From the NCBI RefSeq assembly GCF_900105965.1, contig NZ_FNTV01000001.1, positions 2,728,001 to 2,792,000 of the forward strand: DNA of 64,000 bases, read 5' to 3'. The notes under the pieces were generated by a model. It searched no databases. It was not told the origin of the DNA and saw nothing but the letters and a program-made list of their open reading frames with translations. This document shows, one piece after another, positions 1 through 8,648 of this stretch. The stretch comes from Arthrobacter alpinus. GTDB taxonomy: Bacteria; Actinomycetota; Actinomycetes; Actinomycetales; Micrococcaceae. Position 1 is the first letter of the stretch. Each line of letters opens with the position of its first letter. Made by a program: the position numbers and the translations under genes.

Positions 1-159
1 GTTCTGAGCCACGGAATTCTAGAATCGCTCTGGCCACCTGATTGGTAAAGATGATCTCGATGACGGCAGGGGAAGAACTCCAAGTCGTATGAGCCCAGGA
101 CAGCCCCACTCACCCGCTCCCCCATGTACAAATGGGTTCACACCTAGGTAATCAACTTC

Positions 160-411
160 TCAATCTTGGCCAGCGTTCCTTCTTACTGATGGCAACCGTA
201 TGTAGAGCCAGTAGTGCCATTTGAAAACAGGGCCACTGGTTGTGTTTCTCGCTGTACAGTCCGGACAAATCGTCCAGAACGGCTGGCTTACTTTTCGGCC
301 AACACCGACACCCTTGAACATTCCATCGGCGCTTGCGCCCCTTTCCAGGAGCCCGTAGTCATCGGTCTGGCAAACATCACACCAGATACTCGAAGCGGAG
401 ATATCGTCCAT
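160..411 (-). CDS. small putative zinc-ribbon protein
   Basis: An 83-aa reading frame with two CxxC pairs (CDVC near residue 11 and CPDC near residue 49), the spacing expected of a small metal-binding ribbon. Between and after the pairs the sequence is rich in aromatic residues. I do not recognise the family, and no strong ribosome site is visible. It lies in low-density accessory DNA with no operon partner, so it could be a real small gene, a fragment, or chance. The two cysteine pairs are the only positive evidence. Confidence 0.35.
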   Translation of the reverse strand: MDDISASSIWCDVCQTDDYGLLERGASADGMFKGVGVGRKVSQPFWTICPDCTARNTTSGPVFKWHYWLYIRLPSVRRNAGQD

Positions 412-742
412 GCTTAGTCACTCGGTTCTCGTCCGAGCAGGGCTTGGTACAAGAACTGGTGACGCCATTTTAGGACTCTAGGCTCACGCCTTCAAGACAA
501 CGCACTGCCACTTAACGGATAGGTGCAACTACCTCTCAGGTCGAACACTGACCAACCGAGCGCGCTCGGGCATTGTTCGTTTGAGCTGCTCGAAACCTTG
601 GGTGTAGTTCTGGCATTCGACCGTTGTGGTCTCGATGGCGCCCGTCTCGATGGTCTCGAACATTGCTGTGATGATCATGCTCCAAGGATAGGGCAACCCG
701 CCCACTATGTTCTATGTCAGACCATGAGCGCATAATGTTCTA
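412..742. other. intergenic stretch, nothing recognised
   Basis: Short overlapping frames exist on both strands, but none has a credible start site or recognisable sequence. It lies between the small zinc-ribbon-like frame and the broken gene that starts at 743. Confidence 0.5.
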
Positions 743-1049
743 GTGAATAAGTTCGATGCAGGCAACAACCTGATCCTGATGGCGATCATTGATGCCGAGA
801 CCCGCCACCCGAAACCATCCGACGGGCCGACTAAGCGCTTCCCGATTTGGAACAAACCCCTGGTGAAGGTCAACACGATCTACGGCCACGCTTTTGGCTA
901 CACGCACTCTTACGGGCTCATTGGATGGTGGGACAACACCGGTAAGCACCACCGGTAAGCACCACATGGAATGGTTCCCCGCCGACCTCATCCAGCGGGT
1001 CAAGCGTGCCGATTGGAATGGCACTGACTATGAGGGGCCAATAAGCTAG
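743..1049 (+). pseudogene. small unknown gene broken by a 13-bp tandem duplication
   Basis: A GTG-start frame (MNKFDAGNNLILMAII...) reads to a premature TAA at about 956. The cause is visible: the 13-mer accggtaagcacc occurs twice in tandem (938-950 and 951-963). Removing one copy restores one frame to the TAG at 1047-1049, giving a protein of about 97 aa whose new C-terminus begins MEWFPADLIQRVKRADWNG. The frame ends 9 nt before the next gene on the same strand, so the two were probably co-transcribed. The product family is unknown to me. The duplication is direct sequence evidence; that the gene was functional before it is inference. Confidence 0.6.
938..963 (+). repeat. 13-bp perfect tandem duplication
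   Basis: Two adjacent copies of accggtaagcacc. The unit length is not a multiple of three, so it shifts the frame of the gene at 743-1049. Confidence 0.9.
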
Positions 1050-1058
1050 CGTGGACGC

Positions 1059-1685
1059 ATGTTGCGCTGGGATATCTCGTTGCACCCGTCGTGGGATCGC
1101 ATGTACAAGTCTGGGATGACCGTGCGTGAGATCTCCGACTTCACGGGCCGGCCGCTCTCGACCGTGCAACGTCACCTGCAGGTCCGGCAAACCTACGACG
1201 ATGACATCCGTCCCATTCATGATGCAGCCAACGCGGCACGCGGCCCGGGCTGGCCCACCACACACTGGCAACGACGCTATAAAGCTACCCAAATCTTCCT
1301 TGCGGCAAACGGCAGGCTACCCGCTGTCGGTGGTGATGAGGAAGAACCTTCGTTGGCCCGTTGTGTCGCCCACCAGCGCGCTCTACATATCCGTGGCGAA
1401 TTACCCGACATTCAAATCACGCTCATGGACAAGCTGCCCGGTTGGACACACCGGGAGCCCTCAGTGAATCGCGACGAGCATTGGCATGAACGTCTCGAAG
1501 ATCTACACGCATTCGTCATGGAGACAGGTGCAATGCCACGCTACAAGCGCTACGACGGCGAAGAAGAGCATAGCCTCGGCGTTTGGCTCCACACCCAGCA
1601 CCAGGGCCGAGCAGAAGGACGCCTAAAACAATGGCGCCTTGAAGCTCTCGATGCGGCCCTGCCGGGCTGGCGCAGCAGGATGTGA
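1059..1685 (+). CDS. helicase-associated (HA) domain protein with N-terminal HTH
   Basis: A 208-aa protein. Residues about 21-42 (MTVREISDFTGRPLSTVQRH) resemble a helix-turn-helix. Two helicase-associated repeats follow, at about 70-130 and 141-204. Each has the pattern W..R...L..F....G..P, an acidic EEE/EEH stretch, L..W/C...Q and a closing LPGW. HA repeats are usually C-terminal additions on DEAD/DEAH helicases and also occur in free-standing actinobacterial proteins; no helicase motor is present here. It follows the broken gene at 743 with 9 nt between, so the pair formed one unit. A nucleic-acid-binding role is inferred. An internal ATG at 1101 is a possible alternative start. Confidence 0.75.
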   Translation: MLRWDISLHPSWDRMYKSGMTVREISDFTGRPLSTVQRHLQVRQTYDDDIRPIHDAANAARGPGWPTTHWQRRYKATQIFLAANGRLPAVGGDEEEPSLARCVAHQRALHIRGELPDIQITLMDKLPGWTHREPSVNRDEHWHERLEDLHAFVMETGAMPRYKRYDGEEEHSLGVWLHTQHQGRAEGRLKQWRLEALDAALPGWRSRM

Positions 1686-1895
1686 GCCACACTCCCCCGG
1701 AGCAGTACCATGCGTACATTGGCTAATTGGCACAAGTCTCGCCGGTCATGGACGTTTTGCAACCGTCGAAAATGTCATTTAGGGATACCCGCGACGCCAG
1801 CAAAAAGTCGCGTCGGTGACTGTTTCAGTCTCTGCGCTATAGACACCGAACAGCACATCCTGCGCCGACCGATTTAGTCGATCACCTCCAAGAGA

Positions 1896-2381
1896 CTACG
1901 CCGAACGCAGATCCCCCAGTCTTTTCACTTCAAGCTCGAGCATGTTGACCTTTGTTGTCAATTCTTGGATGAGAACGAGCAATTGGTTGCTGTCAGGTGC
2001 CCCTTCCGGGACAGCCTGACGAGAGGAGGCGCTTTTCTTGGCGTGGGGAGTTGCAGAAACCCTGCGCGCCTTTAGTTCATCTCTGAGATTCTCAGTTACC
2101 GATACCAGTCCACCATTTTGTTGAATAAATTCAGACATGGCGGGGATGAGAACTTCGGCGTCCCACAGGAGGCGAACGAAGGGAACACCCTTCCCATCGA
2201 GATCAGGTTGCTCACGGGCCAGTCCCATCTCCAAGGCAGGCGCCGCACCAGGGCCTTCTGCGTCGCGAAGGCCCATCAGTCGTAGGCAGAGGCCGGCCTC
2301 ATTCGAATTCCAGCCAAACCGTATACCCAAGTCAGTCATGACCAGCCAAGACTCCGAGACGTGACTACTTCCAGCAACCAT
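1896..2381 (-). CDS. hypothetical protein with winged-helix-like N-terminus and C-terminal coiled coil
   Basis: A 161-aa protein starting at an ATG preceded by a purine-rich ribosome site (aaggaaaggaaaagaa), which supports the start and the gene. Residues 9-40 (ESWLVMTDLGIRFGW...LRLMGLRD) resemble small DNA-binding domains of phage and accessory proteins. Residues about 133-158 have heptad-like leucine spacing (LLVLIQELTTKVNMLELEVK), suggesting a coiled coil for oligomerisation. The middle is basic and low in complexity. I do not recognise a named family. It stands alone in decayed accessory DNA, and a regulatory role is only a guess. Confidence 0.6.
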   Translation of the reverse strand: MVAGSSHVSESWLVMTDLGIRFGWNSNEAGLCLRLMGLRDAEGPGAAPALEMGLAREQPDLDGKGVPFVRLLWDAEVLIPAMSEFIQQNGGLVSVTENLRDELKARRVSATPHAKKSASSRQAVPEGAPDSNQLLVLIQELTTKVNMLELEVKRLGDLRSA

Positions 2382-3185
2382 TTCTTTTCCTTTCCTTCAA
2401 CACCGATGAGGTCCCTCTCAACTTATCCGAGCACACCGACATTCCTCCGGGAAGTGGCAGGTTGGACTGCGAATCAGCAGCCCTCTACACGCAGAATCAT
2501 GCTCGCCACGCGATCCCTTGTTCAGAGACACCAGATGATTCATCCTGGTGCATTCATCTGAAATACCGCGCTAAACCTGTCATTTGCACAAGGTCATTTG
2601 GTCCCCAACCGCGACAATATCTCAGCCGGAGAACATCCTCTTGGCCTTGAAGGAGCCCAATTTCTGGGATACCACCCATACTCGCTTCTCAGATAGGGCT
2701 GGGGACGCGGGCATGGCCATCTTTGCAGGACGCGGCCAGCTAGACGCAAGCTTCTTCCCTTCCCTCCGGGAAGTGCGACGAAGAAGGAAAAGGACTCCCT
2801 CGTGGCCATACCTGGTGACGGAGACGAAGCATCTAGCTCCAACCAAGACGATGAAAAGCCAGGCGTCAACCTCCACAGCTAGGACCAACCTAGATTGGCT
2901 TGCGGAAGAGTGGATCCCCTTTGCTACAGGAGGCCCTTAGCTCTTTCGACGGGACTGCCCCGGCCTTCGCTGACTCTTTAATTCAAACCTTGGGCCGACC
3001 CAGCAGAACACCATGGGTCCGAGAATGTGGCACCAACAGCAAACCGGGCCGCAGGGTATTCGAACCGATACTGCCGCAAGGGATAGTCAGTCGAAATTGC
3101 CCGCTCCAACGCATCTGAAAAACTATCGCCGCAGGTCAGCAGCGTATTTGGCACCTAACACTTCCTGACAGTTTTCAGCGCTTAT
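2382..3185. other. non-coding or decayed accessory DNA
   Basis: No convincing gene. Several frames of 60-118 codons overlap on both strands without good starts or recognisable sequence. The 13-mer cctccgggaagtg occurs twice, near 2446 and 2765. The stretch abuts the left attachment repeat at 3186. Confidence 0.5.
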
Positions 3186-3201
3186 ACCCCCGCTTTACAA
3201 G
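3186..3201 (+). other. attL-like core repeat
   Basis: The 16 bases acccccgctttacaag match exactly the anticodon-arm region of tRNA-Thr at 23275-23290, about 20.1 kb away. The match stops at both edges. It is taken as the left attachment core because integrase arm-like repeats lie about 80-110 bp to its right. Confidence 0.65.
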
Positions 3202-3846
3202 TATCGGGTTGTTGCCACTTGACAATACCTTGCATTCGCCCATTTTTCCGCGGATATAGTGGAACAATGGCAGGTACTAAACACTCTCCAGTTTGCGTTG
3301 ATTCTGGAGAGTTTATGGCGAGTCGGTTGAATTACCCTGTCGACAGTTATTCAGATTCCCCGTCCTAGCAAAAACTTCACCCATTCTTGCTCGTCCGAGG
3401 ACTGGCCTCACTACTTTCGATGGCACCGCTTTTCCGCGAGGCGACGGCAGGATGCGTTGAACCAAACTCCGCCACGACAACAGGATCATCATCAACGGGC
3501 CACCTACCACCCCTTTGACCATGACGCCACGAATATATTCTTCGAGACCGTCTCAAGCCACTGCGAACGCGCCTCGATGGTCGTGGCCTGGAACCTGCCC
3601 TTCTCACGCAGAGGTGAGATCTTCAGATACCTTACTCAACGCCCCAGCTATGATTGATAGAATCTTTCACCACGCCGACGTGACCAACCTCAAAGGCAAC
3701 ATATGCCGACGACGAAGACACCAAACCGCCAAAACAACGACACAATAGAAAAACCAACGGCCCTGTTTTCACCTAGTACTCCATCCCTCTATTCTCAGGT
3801 AGCGTTGGCATTCAACAGCCTAGATTCCTCGCTCATCTTGTAGCCG
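3202..3846. other. left terminal region of the element
   Basis: Contains the inverted arm-type pair at 3283-3312 and no credible gene. Short frames on both strands lack ribosome sites and recognisable sequence. Confidence 0.5.
3283..3312. repeat. inverted pair of integrase arm-type sites
   Basis: actctccag (3283-3291) and its exact reverse complement ctggagagt (3304-3312), 12 bp apart. The same octamer tggagagt occurs three times beside the right core (23151-23182), so these are probably the P-arm sites of the element's integrase. Confidence 0.6.
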
Positions 3847-6273
3847 CTATTCCCAGTGACGTCCGGAAACGCGAAAGAGTTGCCAATCATAAGGATATGT
3901 TTTGCTCCCATCATGGAGATCCTTTTCCCAGAGCGGCCAAGCTACATCAAGCATTTTCCGAAGCTGAGTTTGGTCGCGTGGGATTTTACGCTTCTCAGAG
4001 GCGTGACGCGCGATGGAATAGGAGTTCCAAATTGTTTGACCTCCGGAACGCGCGTGATGGAAAACGCAGGCAAAAAAACAAGCCACGGAGTCGTTCACTG
4101 GCGCTGACGTGGAAAGAACCGCGCGTGCGCCCTTCTCCAGAAATGCAATGTCCAGAGGAATAGTCTCCGCCAGCTGAAGTTCGTGGAAGGTGCCGCGGCC
4201 AGTTGAACAAGCAGATAGGTACACAAGATCTGTTGCAGATGCATCCAAGTCTAGGAGTATGCGGGCTGAAGACAACGGCTCGCTGGGGTGTATGGCTAGT
4301 CCAACTTCATAGCTCCGCGCGCCAGAATACCCGTGTCCAGCAAGATGCACTGTTCGAGGCAATTTGGTCGGTAGAAACTCTACCCGCGTTGAATGGTAGA
4401 TGTTGTCTACGAAATCAAGCTCTGTGTCGACAGCTTTGATTAGGTCCTGCCCTTCGCCAGGAAAACCACACGTAACGCCGAAACCTTCTGCTGGACGTTC
4501 CCTATGCCTGAGACTCGCCGCACGGTGGGTATACGAAACCTCTATAAATCCGAGCCTCAGAAAGGCTTCATGATAAGTCAGATTGTAGGCCGTCGAGTGT
4601 GCATTCACAACCAATTTATTGATGCCAGCATCCAAGAGTTCCTTGAGCCCATCGAAGCCTTTCGAAAGTTCTTGATTTTGCTTTTCGTAGGACCACGATG
4701 TGTCGAAAGGACCTGCAAATTCGTGCGATACCACAGCTACGGTCAAATCCGCATTCAGGTAGGCAGCATTTGCGACTAGCAAGATAGGTGAATCTCGAGT
4801 CATTGTTATCTGGACATACCCGCGCCCCGGACCAAGTTCTGACAAGTCTAGTTCATCGATATGCTGACTTCCCGATGATGCGATGGCAATGAGAAATTCC
4901 TCTCGTGCCTCCCGTGGCGGATTGGGGTCTACAGGATATCCACTAAAAGTGGCCAAGGTCGTGGCATCGATTATCTCGAGATAGTGACGAAAAGCGGTAT
5001 GGAGATCGGAGCCGGATTCTGACATGAGTCCTTGTCGGACCATCTCAAATGATTGCTGCTCGACGTGAGCCATGGAGCGTAGTCTCTGTATCTGACTCAG
5101 AGGCGTGAACATCTTGACGTCATCGATGTTGGGCTCGTTCTCGGCCAAGTGCTTGTACGCAATTCCCACAAGTTCAGGAGGAAGGCGGCAGCCAAATGAA
5201 TAAACATACTCCAACGAGGCATGGGCATCAATTTTGTATATGTCAATTCGAACTGCGCCTATAGATAGTAAAGTCCTCAGGCTATTTAGACTCCTTGAGT
5301 CCTCAAGATCGAATGCCCAAGTGGCTCTAACCACATCGACAATGCCGGATAGAGTGAGAGGGATTCCAAGAAGCACTACATTTTCTCCATCGATGCCGTG
5401 AAAGAACGTAGGCTCATACGACCATTGACGAATGGCCTTCATCTGGTCCTCCGACTCAGCGACAATCAACCAACTGGGAACGAACCCTGATGATGCATCA
5501 CATATCCGAGCGCCGCTAGTCGCAACTGTGTCCGCGACCCATCCTGGAATGCCGCTGGGTGCTGAATTTGGCCACCCTCCGTGCATACTCTTGGGCAGCA
5601 ATATTTGATTGCTAGATGCTCGGAGCGCATCGCACTTCCACTCGTCTTCCGCATCATCAGGCCAACATGCAAGAAGCTCTAGCCAAGTAACATGTTTAGA
5701 AATACCGTCGCGATCCAATTTGAACAGCCCACGGAGCATAGACAGGTGACTTTCACTGCAGTCGAGATCGACGGAAATATCTTTGGGCAGCGGCAATGGG
5801 ACAACTGGACCAATTACCAATAGATAACGAATTAATACGTCCGAATAATGTGGCTCGAGATTTACTTCCGTTGAACTTCGCTCCCGAGCACCAAGCTGCG
5901 ATTGATGCAGGAGAACGAGAAGTTCAGGACGCACTTGTCCCAGATCCCGGCCCAAACGGTAGATGCTCTGCCAAAGAACGAGCAGATGAGTAGCGAGCCG
6001 GCGATCAAAATGACCCTCGCGCCAATGCCGGCTAATAATCTGCTCCACCTCTACCTTTGATAGAAACCCTGCAACTTCGGCATCACTGTCTAGAATTCCA
6101 TAAATATGGCCAAGCCCAACATGAGTAGTCAGAAGCGCCATCTCCGCGGATGACAGGTTAGACACATTACTCGAGAAAGTCCTCCTAACGCGACTGTCTA
6201 CGATTCGCTCCACTATAGCGTTAAACCAGACACGACGACCGCTAAGGAAATCATCAAGGGGAAATGAATTCAT
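3847..6273 (-). CDS. CHAT-domain cysteine protease
   Basis: An 808-aa protein. The C-terminal part (about 480-808) is a CHAT domain, the caspase-like peptidase fold. It has the catalytic histidine in TVHLAGHGYSG (His near 647), the catalytic cysteine in LVYLSACSTGRG (Cys near 689), and the following LDIAFLEKGARAVLST block typical of the family. The N-terminal 450-odd residues are not recognised; I see no TPR pattern, signal peptide or membrane segment. It is the last gene of a same-strand cassette, 310 bp after the 497-aa gene. CHAT proteases are known effectors in several bacterial defence systems, where a sensor unleashes cleavage of a partner. That role here is inferred from the family and the neighbouring nuclease-like gene and R-M system. 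The gene is richer in A/T than the core genes of the window. Confidence 0.9.
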   Translation of the reverse strand: MNSFPLDDFLSGRRVWFNAIVERIVDSRVRRTFSSNVSNLSSAEMALLTTHVGLGHIYGILDSDAEVAGFLSKVEVEQIISRHWREGHFDRRLATHLLVLWQSIYRLGRDLGQVRPELLVLLHQSQLGARERSSTEVNLEPHYSDVLIRYLLVIGPVVPLPLPKDISVDLDCSESHLSMLRGLFKLDRDGISKHVTWLELLACWPDDAEDEWKCDALRASSNQILLPKSMHGGWPNSAPSGIPGWVADTVATSGARICDASSGFVPSWLIVAESEDQMKAIRQWSYEPTFFHGIDGENVVLLGIPLTLSGIVDVVRATWAFDLEDSRSLNSLRTLLSIGAVRIDIYKIDAHASLEYVYSFGCRLPPELVGIAYKHLAENEPNIDDVKMFTPLSQIQRLRSMAHVEQQSFEMVRQGLMSESGSDLHTAFRHYLEIIDATTLATFSGYPVDPNPPREAREEFLIAIASSGSQHIDELDLSELGPGRGYVQITMTRDSPILLVANAAYLNADLTVAVVSHEFAGPFDTSWSYEKQNQELSKGFDGLKELLDAGINKLVVNAHSTAYNLTYHEAFLRLGFIEVSYTHRAASLRHRERPAEGFGVTCGFPGEGQDLIKAVDTELDFVDNIYHSTRVEFLPTKLPRTVHLAGHGYSGARSYEVGLAIHPSEPLSSARILLDLDASATDLVYLSACSTGRGTFHELQLAETIPLDIAFLEKGARAVLSTSAPVNDSVACFFACVFHHARSGGQTIWNSYSIARHASEKRKIPRDQTQLRKMLDVAWPLWEKDLHDGSKTYPYDWQLFRVSGRHWE

Positions 6274-6583
6274 AAAACACCAACTTCGCCTACTTTAGCT
6301 CAAAAACCCGAACATTGCCTCACATCGAAACTGACTCCAGCCAGTCAAAGAGTCTGCAAATCGACGATCCATAGCCAGCGAAAATATCACTTCAAAAAAT
6401 GGCTTGCATCCAAAATATTAGGCGGCGCTCCCGATATAGAAATATGAATTCCGGAACGGAGAATACCGCTTCAAGCGTCTACCTTCGAACGGCGAGGCAA
6501 TTACATCCCATTATTCCGCAGTGGCAATTTCCCCGCAATTCCAGCATTAGAAATAGGCGGTCACTCTGGCGCCTTGGTTTCCG
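6274..6583. other. A/T-rich gap inside the CHAT cassette
   Basis: 310 bp between the stop of the 497-aa gene and the start of the CHAT gene. No frame is convincing. Its length and A/T content leave room for a separate promoter for the CHAT gene, but I see no clear -35/-10 pair. Confidence 0.4.
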
Positions 6584-8077
6584 TCATGAATCATACTCGT
6601 CGATTTCAATCGTCTGATCAAATTCAGGAGAATCATAGTCACTCTTGTCCAATGCGGAAATAACTCGTGCATCAAGTTCACTTGTGTCCGTTATTCTATT
6701 ATGAAGAAGTAGTCTAATTGAAGCCCGCGCATGGCTCGCCAAAGTATCGGACGACGAGCTAGTCACCAGCATTTCCGAAAATTCTACGAGAGTTGTAGAT
6801 TCATCGCTCTCCAAGGAATTTTGAATTTGGATACGAGGCACATAGAAACTCTCATCCAAGGCATCGGTAACTGATGATATGTCCCCATAGATGTCGCCGG
6901 ACTTTTCAGCTGAAATGGAAACCCGCCGAGACAGGCCATGTAGATCAACTGCTTTAATCTTGAATGACGGAAGTATTTCGGCCAGTTGCTCCCACTGAGG
7001 GATGGTCCCGCCAGACATACGGCCTTTCAGTTTGCGGGCGTCATCCGCAAACAGAATTCTCCAATCCTTGACGTCAAGGGCAACCAGTCCTCGCCAGAGC
7101 TTCCAAAGCGGTTCTTCATCAGGCTGGTGACCCTCGGAATCGCCTGCGCGCCCCGCAGCCACTTCACTAGGAGACGCCATATTCATGACTACCTGGCTGC
7201 GTTTCGCGGTCCACTTGGTGATGTTTGCATTAAGCAAGGGAGAAACATCCAGGGTTTCAAGGTCAACGGCTATGTCGAAAAGGTCTGATAGAGACATAAC
7301 ATCTCCAAGCTCCTCCCAAAGATGTTGCGTTTCACGCGCATCTGGATTGCCCAATAGAAGGGGGAGCACAGTCCGTAATTCAGCTTGGCTGAATTGTCCA
7401 GCGAGTGAGAGTTCAGCAAAATTGCCTCGCATGACATCCCGCACAAGTCCAGTCGATCGCTTCAGACGCAGTGCAGCATCTTCCATGAAAAACTGATCGA
7501 TGGCACTGTCGAATTCTTCGAAGGATTCAGATGCATCAGAAAGGACGGACGCGGAAGAGATAGTCGCGGCTTCGTGCTGCCCTATATACCCGCGGCCTCC
7601 GCTCAAGAAATTTTGCCCGACAAGCTTCGAAAAGTCATAACCGTTTGTGAGATTTCCGCCCCTTGGTGTAAGCGTTTGGAGAGAACTAGTATCCGTGATT
7701 AGGAGATCCACACGTTTGATCTTCTGCTCCACTTGAATAGCTTCACGTGCCACTTGTCCAGAGCTGTGCTCATCGACAGCAATAATTAACGGAGATCGGG
7801 TAATCAATCCATGTATGTCAGCGGCTATACCCGCCGGGTCTGTGTCGGTGCGAACAAAAAGCGGTCGCTCTTTTCGCTTTCCCCCTTCTTTCCAAGTTAG
7901 AACCATATCCGGCATGTAGGAATGATTAAAGTAGTCAGTGAAAACGACATCCACTCGCTCGTCTAGCTCAATGAGCTTTTCAGCGACAGCAGTCTCGACA
8001 CCCGTTATCACTGATTGTGGGGAGCTGTTATTAAGTGCTGATAGGACTTCCTGTTGGAAATCTCCTGACTTAGTCAT
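6584..8077 (-). CDS. unknown 497-aa protein of the CHAT cassette
   Basis: The start is firm: an ATG with a strong ribosome site (gggaggaagg), overlapping the stop of the upstream nuclease-like gene by ATGA, which implies translational coupling. I recognise no named family. Residues about 42-80 (VDVVFTDYF..., MPDMVLTW, PLFVRTDTD) have the strand-turn-strand look of a PD-(D/E)XK core, with PD at 56-57 and FVR where ExK would be. It could be a degenerate or non-catalytic nuclease fold; this is a weak inference. Residues about 87-135 (LITRSPLIIAVDE, DLLITDTSS) read as alternating strands and helices. The rest is mostly helical and acidic toward the C-terminus (ends QTIEIDEYDS). Position suggests a sensor or adaptor between nuclease and protease. 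Confidence 0.8.
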   Translation of the reverse strand: MTKSGDFQQEVLSALNNSSPQSVITGVETAVAEKLIELDERVDVVFTDYFNHSYMPDMVLTWKEGGKRKERPLFVRTDTDPAGIAADIHGLITRSPLIIAVDEHSSGQVAREAIQVEQKIKRVDLLITDTSSLQTLTPRGGNLTNGYDFSKLVGQNFLSGGRGYIGQHEAATISSASVLSDASESFEEFDSAIDQFFMEDAALRLKRSTGLVRDVMRGNFAELSLAGQFSQAELRTVLPLLLGNPDARETQHLWEELGDVMSLSDLFDIAVDLETLDVSPLLNANITKWTAKRSQVVMNMASPSEVAAGRAGDSEGHQPDEEPLWKLWRGLVALDVKDWRILFADDARKLKGRMSGGTIPQWEQLAEILPSFKIKAVDLHGLSRRVSISAEKSGDIYGDISSVTDALDESFYVPRIQIQNSLESDESTTLVEFSEMLVTSSSSDTLASHARASIRLLLHNRITDTSELDARVISALDKSDYDSPEFDQTIEIDEYDS

Positions 8078-8648
8078 GACGCCTTCCTCCCAAGTACTTC
8101 TTCAATGCGATTAAGCTCGGAAGCGGTGAGCATAAATCGCTCTTGGCGTTCATTAAGTATCAGAAGGTGAACAAGTTCTGATGTATCCTTCAATATGTTA
8201 TCGTCAATCTCAGCACCATTAAGTACGCTACTAAACTCCCCAAGGCCTCTCTGATTCGAGAAGGTTTGAAGTTGTCCACCCATTTGCCGATTCCAAAAGG
8301 GTGGGTTGTAACGAACATAAATTCGGCACGCTCGGACGTGTTGTTTTTTTTCGCTAGAGCAGTCGCACTATAGGCGTGGGCCAAAAATTCCCTATAGTAT
8401 GCGTCAAGTTTACTGGCATTTCCATCATAATTCTTTGCTTCAACATAGAGGGGTACATTCGATTCTCCAAAAATGAACCCAAACATATCAAAAAGTTTGC
8501 TTCCTTGGAGCAGTTGAACGCGACAGATGGAGTCGTTTCTGTATGCATTGAACGGAAGCTCAATCCAGGTCGTACTTTCAAGTCCCCGCTTCGCCAGTGC
8601 GACGCCATCAATGCCCTTCTGCTGTATAGGTTCAGCGGCTAGCCCCAT
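8074..8648 (-). pseudogene. PD-(D/E)XK-like nuclease gene with a -1 frameshift
   Basis: Two overlapping frames make one protein. The first (ATG at 8648) reads 152 codons and holds a PD-(D/E)XK-type pattern: LFDMFGF (Asp 54), then LYVEAKNYDG (Glu 70, Lys 72), then FVTTHPFG and KWVDNFKPSRIREALG. It runs out of frame after a GGGG run (plus 8238-8241). Adding one G continues directly into EFSSVLNGAEIDDNILK and ends RIEEVLGRKAS at 8074, giving 191 aa. The stop overlaps the next start by ATGA. The gene is therefore disrupted, frameshifted programmatically, or miscalled at a homopolymer; the rRNA copies show similar one-base homopolymer differences. The frame is open upstream to about 8726 but offers no other start. 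Nuclease function is inferred from the motif only. Confidence 0.65.

Noticed and set aside
3457..3748. Short plus-strand frames near the left end of the element
   Set aside because: No start signals or recognisable sequence; probably decayed DNA.
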